From Heterocephalus glaber (taxonomy: Eukaryota; Chordata; Mammalia; Rodentia; Bathyergidae): 64,000 nt of DNA. The notes beneath the pieces are model-generated. The model searched no databases. It was not told where the DNA came from and saw only the letters and a list, made by a program, of their open reading frames with translations. The DNA is taken from the NCBI RefSeq assembly GCF_000247695.1, contig NW_004624848.1:5289857-5353856 (forward strand). Reading direction: 5' to 3'. The position numbers and the translations under genes were made by a program. Shown here one piece after another: positions 1-10,860 of the stretch; position 1 is the stretch's first letter, and the number at the start of each line of letters is the position of its first letter.

Positions 1-360
1 GAAAAACTGATAGTGAATTCTCAACACAAATGAAGCCAGAAATGGTCATATTTTACAACAAATGTCAGAGTAGATGTTGTTGAGTTGTACAGGAACAAGG
101 ATGTCACTCTAAATACAAAGCATTGGCCAATGGTTATGTTTCACTCAATCCTAAACATTTCAGGCATAAATAGTTTCATAGTTTACAAAGAAAATACCAA
201 GCACAAACTATCATAGAGAAATTTTCTTAGAGGGTTGGGACTGGAATTGATAAATGATCCATTACAACAGAGGAAGAATAATATGTATCTTCCCAAAGAA
301 TTCCACAAAAGAATTCTGTAGCAGACCAGTGAACAGACAGGTGAAACGTCACAAGAGCCT
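1..360. other. unassigned AT-rich flank
   Basis: No transposon, exon or RNA gene is recognisable here. Short open frames on the minus strand are low-complexity and resemble no known protein family. Confidence 0.4.
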
Positions 361-1040
361 CTTAATAAAAAGGAAGACCAGCAAGATGTCAAGTGCGTCC
401 TACCCAAGAAGATAGGAAGGCTAGCACCTGTGCTGTCCGTGTAAACGATATCTGTGTATGGAGCATGCTGTTCTCGTGTGTGAAAACTACCTTAAGGGTG
501 ATAATTCAAGCAAAGATTATTTTTGTGGTAGAATTTTATGTGTATTTTCATGGTAGTTCACATAGGAACTTATTTCTGTTATTTTTTTAAGATTTAGTAA
601 GCAAAAAACACTCCGTCGATATTTGATATTCCATTTTATTGGTGTTTCATTGTCCTGCTCAATGCACACGGTGCAACATAATAGTCAGCTCCTGATGAAA
701 GAGGAAGACAAGAGCAGTGACAAGGGTGGCCTGCCACCCAGGAAGGGAAGCCAAGCACTCGGGCTGCCAGAGTAAATGGGCCTTGTGCCACGACTGCCTT
801 AGGTGTGATAACTGAAGGAAGGGTGATTTTTGTGGCAGAGTTTTCCTGGTATTTTCATTGTAGTTTACGTAGGAATTTACTTCTGCTTCTATGTTTTAGA
901 TTTTGTAAGCAGGTAAATAGTTGATGCTGAAAATATTGTTTATTCTACACACTCATTAGATATTAAAAAGTTAATATTTTATTTTATTGATATTTTATTT
1001 TACTGTTAAGTACACAGTGTTTAATATAATAAAACTCATA
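361..1040. repeat. diverged tandem duplication, two units of about 330-340 bp
   Basis: Two adjacent blocks align along their length. Unit 1 runs from about 361 to 690 and unit 2 from about 691 to 1040. Matching landmarks, in the same order, are AGGAAGACCA / AGGAAGACAA, TCCTACCCAAGAAG / CTGCCACCCAGGAAG, GGGTGATAATTCAAG / GTGTGATAACTGAAG, TTTTTGTGGTAGAATTTT / TTTTTGTGGCAGAGTTTT and a T/A-rich end. Each unit carries several private substitutions and indels, so the duplication is old. I do not recognise the unit as a named repeat. Confidence 0.6.
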
Positions 1041-2879
1041 ATATTAAAATTAATAATTCACCAGCAGAAATACTCCTAAATAAACCACGGGCGGTATACC
1101 CCCTGTAAGGTGGCTTTCAAACCTTCCCATCACTCCTGTAGGTTGAATTCTGAGAGCCAGAGTTACTGGCCACTTTCCCCCTTTTCCTGCTGATGTTGCC
1201 ACCTTTCCCTTGCTCTTCAGTAACCATGGCTACATACCGCTTTATACTGCTTACAGTTCTTTCCTTGTCATACCCAAATCTTGCACTCTTATAGACCCAT
1301 TCAACTCTAACACTGTGACAACTCATGAAGTAGTTTACATGTGATTATCAATTTCTACCTACACTAGTTATCATGGGTCTTATTGTTTTAAAATGATAAA
1401 GCTTGTAAAAAGTAAAACATTATAAAACACTAGCAATTTGAAAGACAAAAGATTATAGCATTAAAGAAGTATAAGTAAGGATTGGGGGAGAACCGTTAAT
1501 GACATTGAACATTTACTACATATTTATTAGTTGTTTTCTTTTTTCTATTGTATATTTTAGTTGAGAAACTTTTGCCTTTTTTCACTGCGGCTTCTTGTTA
1601 TTATTTCTTTGTAATAGCTTTAGAATTTTTAAATACATTAAAAATTAATTGTGACAAGATTTTTCTCACTTAATTTTATTTATAGTCCTAAACTGTTTAG
1701 GTAAGGCTATATTTATTATTTTGATGAGTTTAACTTCTAACAATTCAATATGCTAAATAGACTCTTTAAATGTTAAATAATTCATACTATTCTATTATAT
1801 TAATGCTATTAAAATCTGGTTTGCATACAATGAACTACATATTGGATGCCATATCTACAATTATGTCAGCGTGGAAAACAGAACATAAGGACATAAATAA
1901 TCTGTCCCAAATCACAGGTCTTTGAAAACCAAAGCTATTTCCTGATGTATGCTATATTTAGTTTCATTTCTCAAATGGCTGATCGAAATATCAATTTATA
2001 ATCAGAGGCAATTTAAAAAATAATTTTTAGAATATCTTTCTTTTTAAGTTGAATTTTTTTTGTTTAATTCTGGCATTTCTTAAAATTTCCTACATTCTTT
2101 TCTCCTTGATGTGGATTTCTTCTGGAAGAATGGACAGACATCAGTAGAAGAAAGGAACAAATTTGTACCTCATTTCTTACCACCTTTTCCAGTCATATTT
2201 TATCATCTTATATTTGACAACTCAAGAAACTATGTGGGGGTTGTATTGACTATAAGATGAATAACTAAAATTTACTTGCAATTTGTGAAATTACAGGGTA
2301 ATTTTTAAGAAATTTTCATAAACAGGTGTGCAGTTCCTACATATAAACAACTATAAAACTAGTAATATGTATTTAGTAGTCATACATCTTCTTAGGAGAC
2401 ATATTGAAGGGCTGTTGGTAAGTGAAATACATCAGAAAAAAGTAAAACAGTTATTGAGAAAAACTAAATCATGATGAAACCAAACACATGAGTAATATAG
2501 ATGACATTTTTCATGTGTCTACTTTGTAAAAAACAAAAATCAAATTACAGTATTTCAGACAAATCATAAATAAACTAAGATAATATTTTGTAAAAACTTA
2601 TGGGTCTTATTGTTAGATTTCCTTAATGCAAAGGAAAGGAACCTGGGAAGGAAGCAACATGGGTATCAAGAACTTTGATTAAAACAGAACGGAAATATAC
2701 AGATGAAAATTTAAAATTTAAATGTTTAATGTTTATTTTTATAAATAGGAAAAATGCAGAAAGTGATTTAAAACACATATATTAAACTATATTTTGTATG
2801 CCTATCTACGGCTTTCCATCTGTGTATTTTTCTCTTTTTTGTCTGCAATTTCCTTTAAAAGAGAACTCTATAATTTTAG
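1041..2879. other. unassigned AT-rich sequence
   Basis: There is no confident repeat or coding signal. A minus-strand frame at 1117-1326 is short and has no recognisable domain. The sequence is A/T-rich with scattered homopolymer runs. Confidence 0.35.
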
Positions 2880-3589
2880 TATGGAGAGTTCTGATTTCCA
2901 GTCCAACAGGTAAAGAGCTAGGAAGTCATCACTCTTCTTAATACAGCAAGAAAACAGCTCAGCAATCAGCAGATCGATGATTTTTCTTAGATTCGTCCAA
3001 TAGCTGATGTCACAGACCAAAGAACAGCCCTGAAATCTGCAGAGACAGAGCGTTTAGTTCATCTGAAGCAAAATGTGTGGGAGCTGCACAGAGCACTCGG
3101 GTGAAAACTTCCTCACACCTCTGGGGGTAGAGTAAGGGTTACACAAGAAGCACCAACTCCAGCACCCAGCATCTCTCCCATCTCCAGGAATCCCGTGGGA
3201 TTCTCCAGGTGAAGATACAATCAAAATCCTCATATAAAACTCTGCCAAAACCTGAGGGAAAGCACAGATTCAAACCATGCACAAAACGCCGTCCTAAAAG
3301 AAGGCCTGCTCCACAAGAGAAGCTTTAGCTAAGCCTTAACTCCTGAGAAAGGGGAATTGGCCACTATCAGCCCTCTCTCGTCTTCCTATTAGTGTAAGAA
3401 AAAAACCCATGTGCAAGATCAAATGGAAATACCCTCAAGTCAGAATTTTCCACTTTGCTGTGAGATGGAGATGCTCTGCTACTTAGTAGAGCCTTATCCC
3501 AAGAATGTAGGATGTGTTCAATTAATTAAAAGCTCACCATTGCTTATTAATAGATGCACAGCAATAGACCCATCGTGAGCAATAAAATA
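2880..3589. other. possible old L1 5'-region debris, otherwise unassigned
   Basis: This block is richer in G+C than its surroundings and lies directly 5' of a plus-strand L1 ORF2 fragment. Its texture (GAGAAAGGGGAATTGGCCAC, CCTCATATAAAACTCTGCC) reminds me of 5' sequence of old L1M elements. That is inference from memory. It could also be unique DNA. Confidence 0.25.
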
Positions 3590-4860
3590 ATTCAGCCTTT
3601 CTGTATAGCATAATTAAATGCAATAAATATATCAGACTTTTAAAAAGACCCAACTATACATTACCCACAAGAAATTTATCTCAGTTTTAAGGAAACACAT
3701 AGACTGGTAATTAAGGCTCATAAAGAGATACTCCAAGAAATAGAAATGAAAAGAATATGGGATAGTAATACTTATACCACACAAAACAAACATGAACTAA
3801 AAAATTACATGATATGATGATAGAAAGGATCAATCCTTTAAGAGTATATGCAAATCACAGAGCACCTAAACATACAAAGAAAACCTTAAAGTATCGCAGG
3901 GGAGAAATAGATTACCGCATGATAATAACATGTCCAATAGTATAAGAGTGCATATACCCCTGAGTGTACATGGAGTATTCTCCAGAATGGATCACATATT
4001 AGTTCACAAGGCAAATCTTAGGAAAGTTTAAAATACAGAGATCAAAACTAAAGTAAAATAGTAAAATACTGAGATCATATTAAGTATTTTTTCACCACAA
4101 TACTATGAAACTAGAAACTAACAACAGAAATTTCAGAATATTCACAAAGATATGGACAATAAATAAAGTGCACTTGAACAGCCAATATGTCAATGAAAAC
4201 ATTTAAAGTGAAACTGAAAACTATTTGGGGACAAGCGAAAATGCAAACACAACAAACCAAAACTTATGAATATGACAACAGCAGTACTAACAGCATGTGT
4301 TCACTAAGATAAGAAAAAAGAAAAGATATTTCAAATAATAGCATTAGATCTCAAGGAAATAGAAACAAATAAAATAAAATAAGCCCAAAGTCAGGAAAAG
4401 AAAGAAACAGAATAATAAAGATCAGAGGAGAAATAAGTAAAATACAACTAGAAAAATAAAATAGAATATTCATAAAACAGATTTGATTTTCTGAAAAAGT
4501 AGAGAAATCAACATTTTAAATAAACTAAGAAAAAAGAGCATATTCAAATTAAATCAGAAATAAAAAGGAAACATTACAATTGATATCAGAAATATACAGG
4601 AATCTTACATGACTCATATATCATTATATGCCAATAATCTGGATAAATTCCTGGACACATATAACCACCAAGAATAAATCATGAAGAATAGAAAATTTGA
4701 ACAGATGAATAAAAAGATATAATCAGTAATAAAAACCAGTCTCCCCCTCAAAGTAATTCCTCAGACCTGATGGCTTCACTGCTCAGTCCTTCCAAATATT
4801 TAACAAATCCTTAACAAAGTCTCACAAAAATGTATTTAAACTTTTGTATAGTAAATGCAT
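3590..4860 (+). mobile_element. ancient LINE-1 fragment, ORF2 endonuclease to early RT segment
   Basis: The stretch follows the DNA layout of the L1 ORF2 endonuclease region and the start of the RT linker in the sense direction. Landmarks are CCCAACTATACATTACCCAC (3649), a TGGAGTATTCTCCAGAATGG block (3970), TACTATGAAACTAGAAACTA (4102), ACAAACCAAAACTTATGAAT (4251) and CTGATGGCTTCACTGCTCAG (4768). No long open frame survives. Both ends are truncated, with no 5'UTR, 3'UTR or poly(A). Divergence suggests an old L1M-type copy. Confidence 0.75.
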
Positions 4861-5756
4861 TCTTACAGTAAATATGTATAAGTTGTATGAGGTGAAAAAT
4901 AACTTTCTCTTTTTGTATCCCTCTGTTAGCTTCTGACACCCACAAGTGGTAATAACCTAATTAATTTCTACATTATTGCTCCAGTATACTGAAAATATTT
5001 ATTCATATAGAGGTATTATATATATGTATATTCCCCTGCCTTGCTTTTATGCTAGTAAGCTGTATTCTCTGTATATCAATATGCTTCCCACTAGTGAGCA
5101 AAATGTCTTGAAGAGTTAACTATACTAATAATTATTGAGGCTTCTCAGTTTTGTCATTTGTTTGTTTTTGTATTATTGCTTATTTTCTGTAGTAAAATAT
5201 GAATAACATAACATTTACTATTTCATCTATTTTAAGTGTACAGTTATCTGGGATAAAGTATATTCACATGGTTGGCAAAAATCAGCACTTTCTCCAGAAG
5301 TTTTCATCCCTCCCAATTAAACCCTGTGCATATTAAACACCCAAGTTTGGACTCCTCTGTCTGGCCTCTGCGAACCACCATTCTACTTTCTGAAAGAGTG
5401 GACTTAACCACTTCAGGATGCGCATGTAAGTAGAACTAAACATGGTTTTGCCTTTCTGCCTTATTGGAAATTTCCAAATTTCCATTTTCAAGCAAAGTTG
5501 TTTCCTATCCTGGGTCTATTACATTTTGTTTGTCCACTCATCCCTCAGTAGACACCTAGGGCTGCTTTCACCTCTTCACTTTTGTGAATGATGCTGCTGT
5601 CAACATGGGATCATCTGCCTGATATTTTACTATCTGTTCAAGACTACTACTAAATACTTATATTTTCCCAAAATTCATACGCTGAGAAGTTATGTCAAAT
5701 ATGATAGCATTTTGCCATGAGATCTTCGGGAAGTGATTAATTCATGGACATCTAGA
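4861..5756. other. unassigned, possibly old LINE-related
   Basis: The sequence is AT-rich. The part around 5200-5640 has the texture of antisense LINE or other old interspersed sequence (for example TGTCCACTCATCCCTCAGTA and GATGCTGCTGTCAACATGGG), but I cannot assign it. No coding signal is seen. Confidence 0.3.
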
Positions 5757-5920
5757 GCTAGGCATGGTGGAGCACACCTGTCACCCCAGCACCCTGAAGG
5801 CTGAGATAGGAGGAACACAAGTTTGAGTCCAGCCCGGGCTCAGTGAGATCTTATCTCAAAATAAACAATAAAAAGTGGCTAGGGGTGCAGGTCAAGCCCT
5901 GGGCAATTGCAGTTATTTAC
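5757..5920 (+). mobile_element. B1 SINE, possibly with a degraded ID-like 3' partner
   Basis: GGCATGGTGGAGCACACCTG at 5761 is the 5' end of a 7SL-derived B1 monomer. It continues through GAGGCTGAG-like sequence and GAGTCCAGCCCGGGC to an A-rich tail with TCTCAAAATAAAC at 5857-5876. The following GTGGCTAGGGGTGCAGG...GCCCTGGGCA (5876-5911) looks like a decayed tRNA-type block. That would make this a dimeric B1-dID element, as known in squirrel-related and some other rodents. The B1 part is firm; the second half is inference. Confidence 0.75.
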
Positions 5921-7055
5921 TATGTAAATTGAAATACGTTCGAGTTGTACTTTATGTGCATTCTAGTAGCTTTTGGCAAATACTAAAATACCAGGAAAAA
6001 GTTTAATAGACATTCATTAAATTAATAGATAAATTGATCATTTAAAAATATTTGTTTTGTTGTTTTCCTATAAAGCCATATTAAATTAATTCAATGATAA
6101 GGTTATTAATTTAATTATTCTTAATTAATATTACACACTAAAATGCCTTTCTTATGTTTTTGTGCATCTTAAATATTATACAAATGTGATCAACATTCTT
6201 CATATATATGCTATTAAAAATAGGTACTTTCTTTTGGAGACTCTATACAAATTCACCATAAGTGAAAGGAAAGTAATAATATTTCAAAACTATAATTTAT
6301 GTTTAAAAGAGATTTAAGAACTTTTTCCAGGATACTAAACCTATCTACATAGAGTTAATAAAATATCTAACAGCCTGTTTTACCAACTTTGATATTTCCA
6401 TTAAATTTAGGTTTTCAGATTTTTCCACATAGTTTCTTTCTTCACATTTATGTCTTACAATGAAACAACTTTAATTTCAAAATACTTACAGTATTGGCCT
6501 TAGAAATATCTAAATAATAGCTTCACTTTTTGAATCAAAACAACTCCCTTTTGAACTTTGATATTTTTATGTTTTCCCAAATACTTAACCCCTCTAAGTT
6601 TGGGTCTTTATTTTTTGTCTTTCATTTTCCACTAATAACTCCATCTGCTGCTGTTCAGTGAATTTGGTAAGTCTTTTTGTTGTATTTCTTAAAAATGTTT
6701 TTTATCCAATATTCTACTATGGTTATTTTCTGATGCCTAATAGCTATAAAATTAAATAAAAACCTTATATAATACATTTTAGTGTCAAAATTCTTTAAAT
6801 ATATGTAATAAAGGAGTAAATTTTGTTTTACTTTTAAAATTCTCTTAGTTCTTCAATATAAAATCTTGAAATATCACATCAACATTATTTTTTAATTTCT
6901 GCACTAGACTATAGACATTAAAGATAACTGTAATTTCTGTACTCACACTAATCCTTAAAAATTAATATCTTTTTTCTAATATATTTATGAATTATAAGCG
7001 GCTTTAAACAGAAAATTTGCTGGAGAAAAAATTCAAATATCAAAAATCCATTTCT
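5921..7055. other. unassigned AT-rich sequence
   Basis: The sequence is very AT-rich with many homopolymer runs and no frame of note. No repeat is recognised. Confidence 0.35.
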
Positions 7056-7134
7056 GGGGCCGAGAATTTAGCTCAGTGGTTCTGCCACTTGCCTTGCAAG
7101 CACAAGCTCCCAAATTCAATCCCCAGTACAAAAA
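7056..7134 (+). mobile_element. ID-type tRNA-derived SINE
   Basis: GGGGCCGAGAATTTAGCTCA begins a tRNA-like body. The RNA polymerase III A-box region is TTAGCTCAGTGG, the B-box region is AATTCAATCCCC, and a short A-rich tail ends near 7134. It differs from the better-preserved copy at 10661-10738 by several substitutions, so it is older. No clear TSD is seen. Confidence 0.85.
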
Positions 7135-7428
7135 TAGCCATTATTAAGATCAATTTCACCTATTGATCACTATTATTTTAATTTTTGACCTTAAGTTATT
7201 TTATGCAATTTTTTAGCTTTTAACACTTTGATTAGTTTTCATAAAATATTATACTATTTAAGAGTAATTGTAATGTTAATTTACTAGGCAACGTTCATGG
7301 ACAATTTCTTGTAGATGAGAAACACATAATCTTCATTGTCAAGCAAGCAAGACAGCATCAAAGAGGAAATTTCTCTTAGAAATATGCATTGTTATTGAAA
7401 TAGCTGTCATCATGTGAACCAAATCTAT
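7135..7428. other. unassigned AT-rich spacer
   Basis: Nothing recognisable lies between the ID SINE and the solo LTR. Confidence 0.4.
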
Positions 7429-7966
7429 TGTCTCACTATGTCAAAGAATGAAATCAGAGACAGAAAGGAGTTTAAAGTGAAATGTTTATTGGAAAAATAG
7501 TTCCTAGAGTTCTAATGCGCTTTCTTTGTTTTGGTCTTATAAAGATAAGGAGAGGAAGAGGTTACTAATCACACATGGCTCTGTGGGTTGAGAATAACCA
7601 ATTGGAGCTTAAGCTTTGTAATGTAGAGTCTAAAGAAAACCAGTTAGTCATCTGGCTGAGTTCAAAGGAAATCTTATTCAAAGAAAACCAGTTACTCTGG
7701 ATTGTTAAATTGCTCTAAATCCAGGTTGCAGGCAGGGAATAGCTGTTAACTAACTTAGCATATTCTGCCTAAGAAGTTTCTTTCCTGTGAGGAAGGATTC
7801 TTATCTGCCCATTCTTATCCTTTTTATTCTTTTTCCTGTGTTTGCTGTTATATTTCTAAGCTTAACAAGCTGCATGGTTTGAATTAACTCTTAGCTCTGT
7901 ATGCATATTATTTACTTTGTATCCAGCCAACTCTATTTTAGGCCCTGTCTCTTTTAAATTATCACA
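7429..7966 (-). mobile_element. solo LTR (class I-like ERV)
   Basis: Read on the minus strand the block begins TGTGATAATTT and ends ATAGTGAGACA, giving TG...CA termini 538 bp apart. An AATAAA signal on the minus strand lies at 7485-7490, close to the 3' end, as in retroviral R/U5. The segment AAAGAATGAAATCAGAGA near that end resembles the U5-side sequence of the ERV-1 LTRs (AAAGAATGAAATTTCTAA at 14213), so the two may be related. No internal region accompanies it and no matching 4-6 bp TSD is visible, so the exact edges are tentative. Confidence 0.55.
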
Positions 7967-8061
7967 GCAACAACATATTTTAAAAACTTTTTCACTTTAA
8001 AATTCTCAAGGAATTTAATGATTGGATTATAAAATTGATATAGCAATAATGGACCTCTAAA

Positions 8062-8643
8062 TGATATAGGGGAAATATAACTCCCAACCTGTTAGTTGTC
8101 AGATATGCTGAGCTTTTGTTCCCCCAAATCAAAGAATGAATTCTAAGAAATATCAGCGGTTAAAAGTAGAAAACATTTATTGAGAGAAAAGATTTTAGCT
8201 CCTGAAAGGCAAGAGGAGTTACAAATGAGTGGCCAAGAAACCTACTTGTCAAAGGGAGTTTTATAAAGCATAACCAGGTGGATAGAACCTGGATAAAAGC
8301 TATGATCAACTAATAAATTTACAAGTATAGTCACTTAGGTAATAATGATCCAATGGAGAAAAATCACATAACAAGTATATATGTAAAGAACAAAGAAGTC
8401 TTCAGGAAGGTGAAGGGTCTGAGGGTCTTGGTCACCTACCAAGGTAACTGATGTCTATCTAGATTTCATTACACCAGGGAAATATGTAGGCTTAGCCATT
8501 TCATCTTTATCTTGAGGCCTAGCCTCTAAGTGATGTACCTCCCGCCATAGTTGTAATGTGTTTTCATCTCCTTCACTGAGTCTCTTGAGGGTCCACCCCT
8601 ATCTGTCTTATAGTATTTCTACTTAACTAAGCTGTCTATAATA
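8062..8643 (-). repeat. ERV-1 3' LTR
   Basis: It aligns along its length with 14109-14738. Shared blocks include AACTCCCAACCTGTTAG, TTTTATAAAGCATAACCA, AAGCTATGATCAAC, GTCTGAGGGTC and CTGTCTATAATA. On the minus strand an AATAAA poly(A) signal lies at 8176-8181, 114 bases from the CA end at 8062. The minus-strand start reads TATTATAGACAG, where TG is expected. Confidence 0.85.
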
Positions 8644-8653
8644 TTCTCTCCTA
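8644..8653 (-). other. degenerate polypurine tract of ERV-1
   Basis: On the minus strand the bases just 5' of the 3' LTR read AGGAGAGAAT, a short purine run in the position of the plus-strand primer. It is weak for a PPT, and mutation is likely. Confidence 0.35.
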
Positions 8654-9044
8654 ACTATCATGAGAGGGCAAGGGGGGATGACCATTCTGGCTATTTCAGG
8701 CTGAAGGGCATCGTACTGGTGTTCGGCAGTCAGAGATGCTCTCCAGAGGGTCTATCTAAAGGCTCTCAAGAGATGCCAGCCATTCTTTTGGTAGGTAGAT
8801 ACATAGCTTTAAGTCTGAAGGAGACAAGGCCAAAGAAACAGTTAAGTATACATGGGCCAAATAATAAGATTAACAAGGATATTATGACTGTAGTCAACAA
8901 ATGCTTCCATCAGGAAGAGCCAGTAATATCCTTTCATAAAAAGAGTAAGGAAAACATCCAGGGAACTTCAGAATCTGACATGGCTCTAACCTGTCATTTA
9001 ATATGTTGAACAACCTTCAACATATTAACAGAAGTATCAGAAAC

Positions 9045-9290
9045 TTAAACATAACATTTAGCTTTTATAATTGCACAAGTACCCCTTTGTGCTCCTGTTA
9101 GAGTGTCTAATGTCATCTGATTTTTGAGGAGAATTTCCCTCATTAATTTTAATTCTTCATTTAGGAGAGAGAGACCACTCAAAGTATTGTTTAAGGCCCA
9201 TTGAGTATAGTTAGTTAAGGCCTCCATGTGTTGCATCACATTTTCTAATCCCAGGGAAGGGACAAAGATAGACCCCAAATGATTATATCA
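9045..9290 (-). pseudogene. ERV-1 env relic: transmembrane (TM) subunit ectodomain
   Basis: The minus-strand reading frame gives a 77-residue segment with heptad-like leucines, two N-linked sequons (NYT, NNT) and then a conserved class I TM block ending LDTLTGAQRGTCAI. This is the immunosuppressive-domain and disulfide-loop region of gamma-type Env. The usual CX6CC motif is present as C-x6-C-Y, so the last cysteine, which normally pairs with SU, has changed to tyrosine. No complete signal peptide, SU or membrane anchor is joined to it in frame. It is a non-functional relic. Family identity is firm from the motif; the exact ERV lineage is not resolved. Confidence 0.8.
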
Positions 9291-10554
9291 TTGAAACACA
9301 CTCTAGACCATCAAGGTTATAGATCGGGTAGGTTCGCTGGTTTGTCAATATTTTTGACACTCTTGCCTTGTAACCATGCGAATCCCAAGGTGCATCTCCC
9401 TATCCATCCAGGGGTAGCCAGGGCCACACACTGGTTCTACAGAACCAACGAATGCCACTGGGGGCTTCCCATCTAATTCCAGGATGATTAAACCAGTCTT
9501 TTGTAAACCAGCCTTTGATGTGTAAAGTTATGTTACATATGCACTACTAGAGGGGTGTCTATCCCAAATATTTAGTAAAGTTAGATCAGTAAGAATAAGA
9601 GTAATTTCTTTGTTCCAAATATAAAGGGGCCTTTTTACTAAATTATCCTACAGTTGAAGTTAACCACATGTAATCATCCCAGAGGGCTATCTGAAAGTAG
9701 CCGTCTTGAGATCTATGATTTTTTACTGTCATGATAAGATCTTTACTCTTACTTAATAAGGGTATTATTAGTGCTTGTAGCGAAGTTTAGTGTCACATTT
9801 AGATAAACTTTGATTGTGTCCAGGATCATTAAGGGTGGAGTTCATAGGCCAGTCAGTTATCCTGAAAAAATAGGCTAACCTTTCCATCACTAAACATTTT
9901 TGTGTCTCTTGAATGTAGCCTTAAGTTATTGATTGTAGGCAATAGTCTTCCTTTAACTTTAGGCCTTAGAGCACATTGTATCTGGTGAGGAAAAATAGTA
10001 AGACGTTTGAGCTATATTTGTACCAGCACAACTCTTACTGTTCTTCTTATTTTACCTTTTATTTTTGTCTCCATGAAGAGGGAAGCAGCACGCCTGACTT
10101 GGGTGCATATATTGCAGTAGTTAAGCAAGATATCTCTCCCCAGGAGAGGAACTGGGCTTTTAGGTATAATTAAAGAGGAATGAGTGAAGAGAAAGCCATT
10201 CCAGTTACAGCCTAAGGATTGTGAAAAATAGCGAATGACCCCTTCTCCAGTGACTCTGTTTACTGGATGTGAGGACTGGAAGGAAGGCTAGGGTTGAAAA
10301 GAACGACCAAGAAACACATGCCAGTGTTCAGCAATCAGCTGGGTTGTTTTTTTTCCTTCTATACTCATGATTACCTGGAGCTCTTCTGTAGAGATGATGG
10401 TCTGGCCAGAGGGAGAAGGCAGAGAGTGCCCAGGTCCTTCAGTTTTGCTGGGCCAGCTGGTAAAATGGGCCTGATTCTTGGAGCCTTGGCCTCAGGGGGT
10501 AGTCCAAAGTCCAGTGGTTGCCTTTGCAATGAGGTCATGGCTTAGGGGTGCACT
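9291..10554 (-). other. ERV-1 internal remainder between gag NC and env TM
   Basis: This 1.3 kb stretch lies where pro, pol and SU should be. I see no RT YXDD, RNase H or integrase motif on the minus strand. Plus-strand open frames here (for example 9976-10173 and 10294-10545) are shadows of the antisense retroviral sequence. Confidence 0.5.
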
Positions 10555-10860
10555 TACGGCAATCACAAAGTGGCCTGGCCTTCCACAAAGGTAGAAGTTA
10601 AGTTTAATCCTTGAGGTCTTCTTTAAGCCTGGAGAATAAGAGTTAGGGTCTATTCCTTTTTTTTAGTACCGGGGATCAAACTCGGGTCCTTGCGCTTGTG
10701 AGGCAGGTGGCAGAACCACTGAGCTAAATCCCCGGCCCGGGTCTATTCCTTTTAAGGGCACACCAAAGGCAGGGTTAATTTTCTCTTGGTCTCTGTTTCT
10801 TCCCTTGGACTCCTCTTGGTCTTGGTTATAAAATACTGAGAAGGCAATTCTCACTAAAGT
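10555..10860 (-). pseudogene. ERV-1 gag C-terminal relic with zinc knuckle
   Basis: On the minus strand about 10770-10850 encodes FSVFYNQDQEE, the capsid-nucleocapsid boundary typical of gamma/class I Gag. It is followed, after the inserted SINE, by FYLCGRPGHFVIAV at about 10557-10598. The latter matches a CCHC zinc knuckle (C-x2-C-x4-H-x4-C), but the first and last ligands are now Phe and Val, so it could not bind zinc normally. The related motif VFYNQDKEEAEEK occurs in ERV-2. Reading frames are interrupted. Upstream gag up to the PBS is too decayed to define domains. Confidence 0.75.
10661..10738 (-). mobile_element. ID-type SINE inserted in ERV-1 gag, with 15-bp TSD
   Basis: The minus strand reads GGGCCGGGGATTTAGCTCAG...GATCCCCGGTACTAAAAAAAA, a nearly intact ID-type unit with pol III box regions and an A tail. 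A perfect TSD, GGGTCTATTCCTTTT, flanks it at 10646-10660 and 10739-10753. The insertion is younger than the provirus it splits. It separates the FYNQDQEE coding block from the zinc-knuckle block of gag. Confidence 0.95.

Noticed and set aside
7056..7134. Possible tRNA gene
   Set aside because: It has pol III box-like sequences but no cloverleaf with a proper anticodon arm, and it matches the SINE copies at 10661 and 51342.
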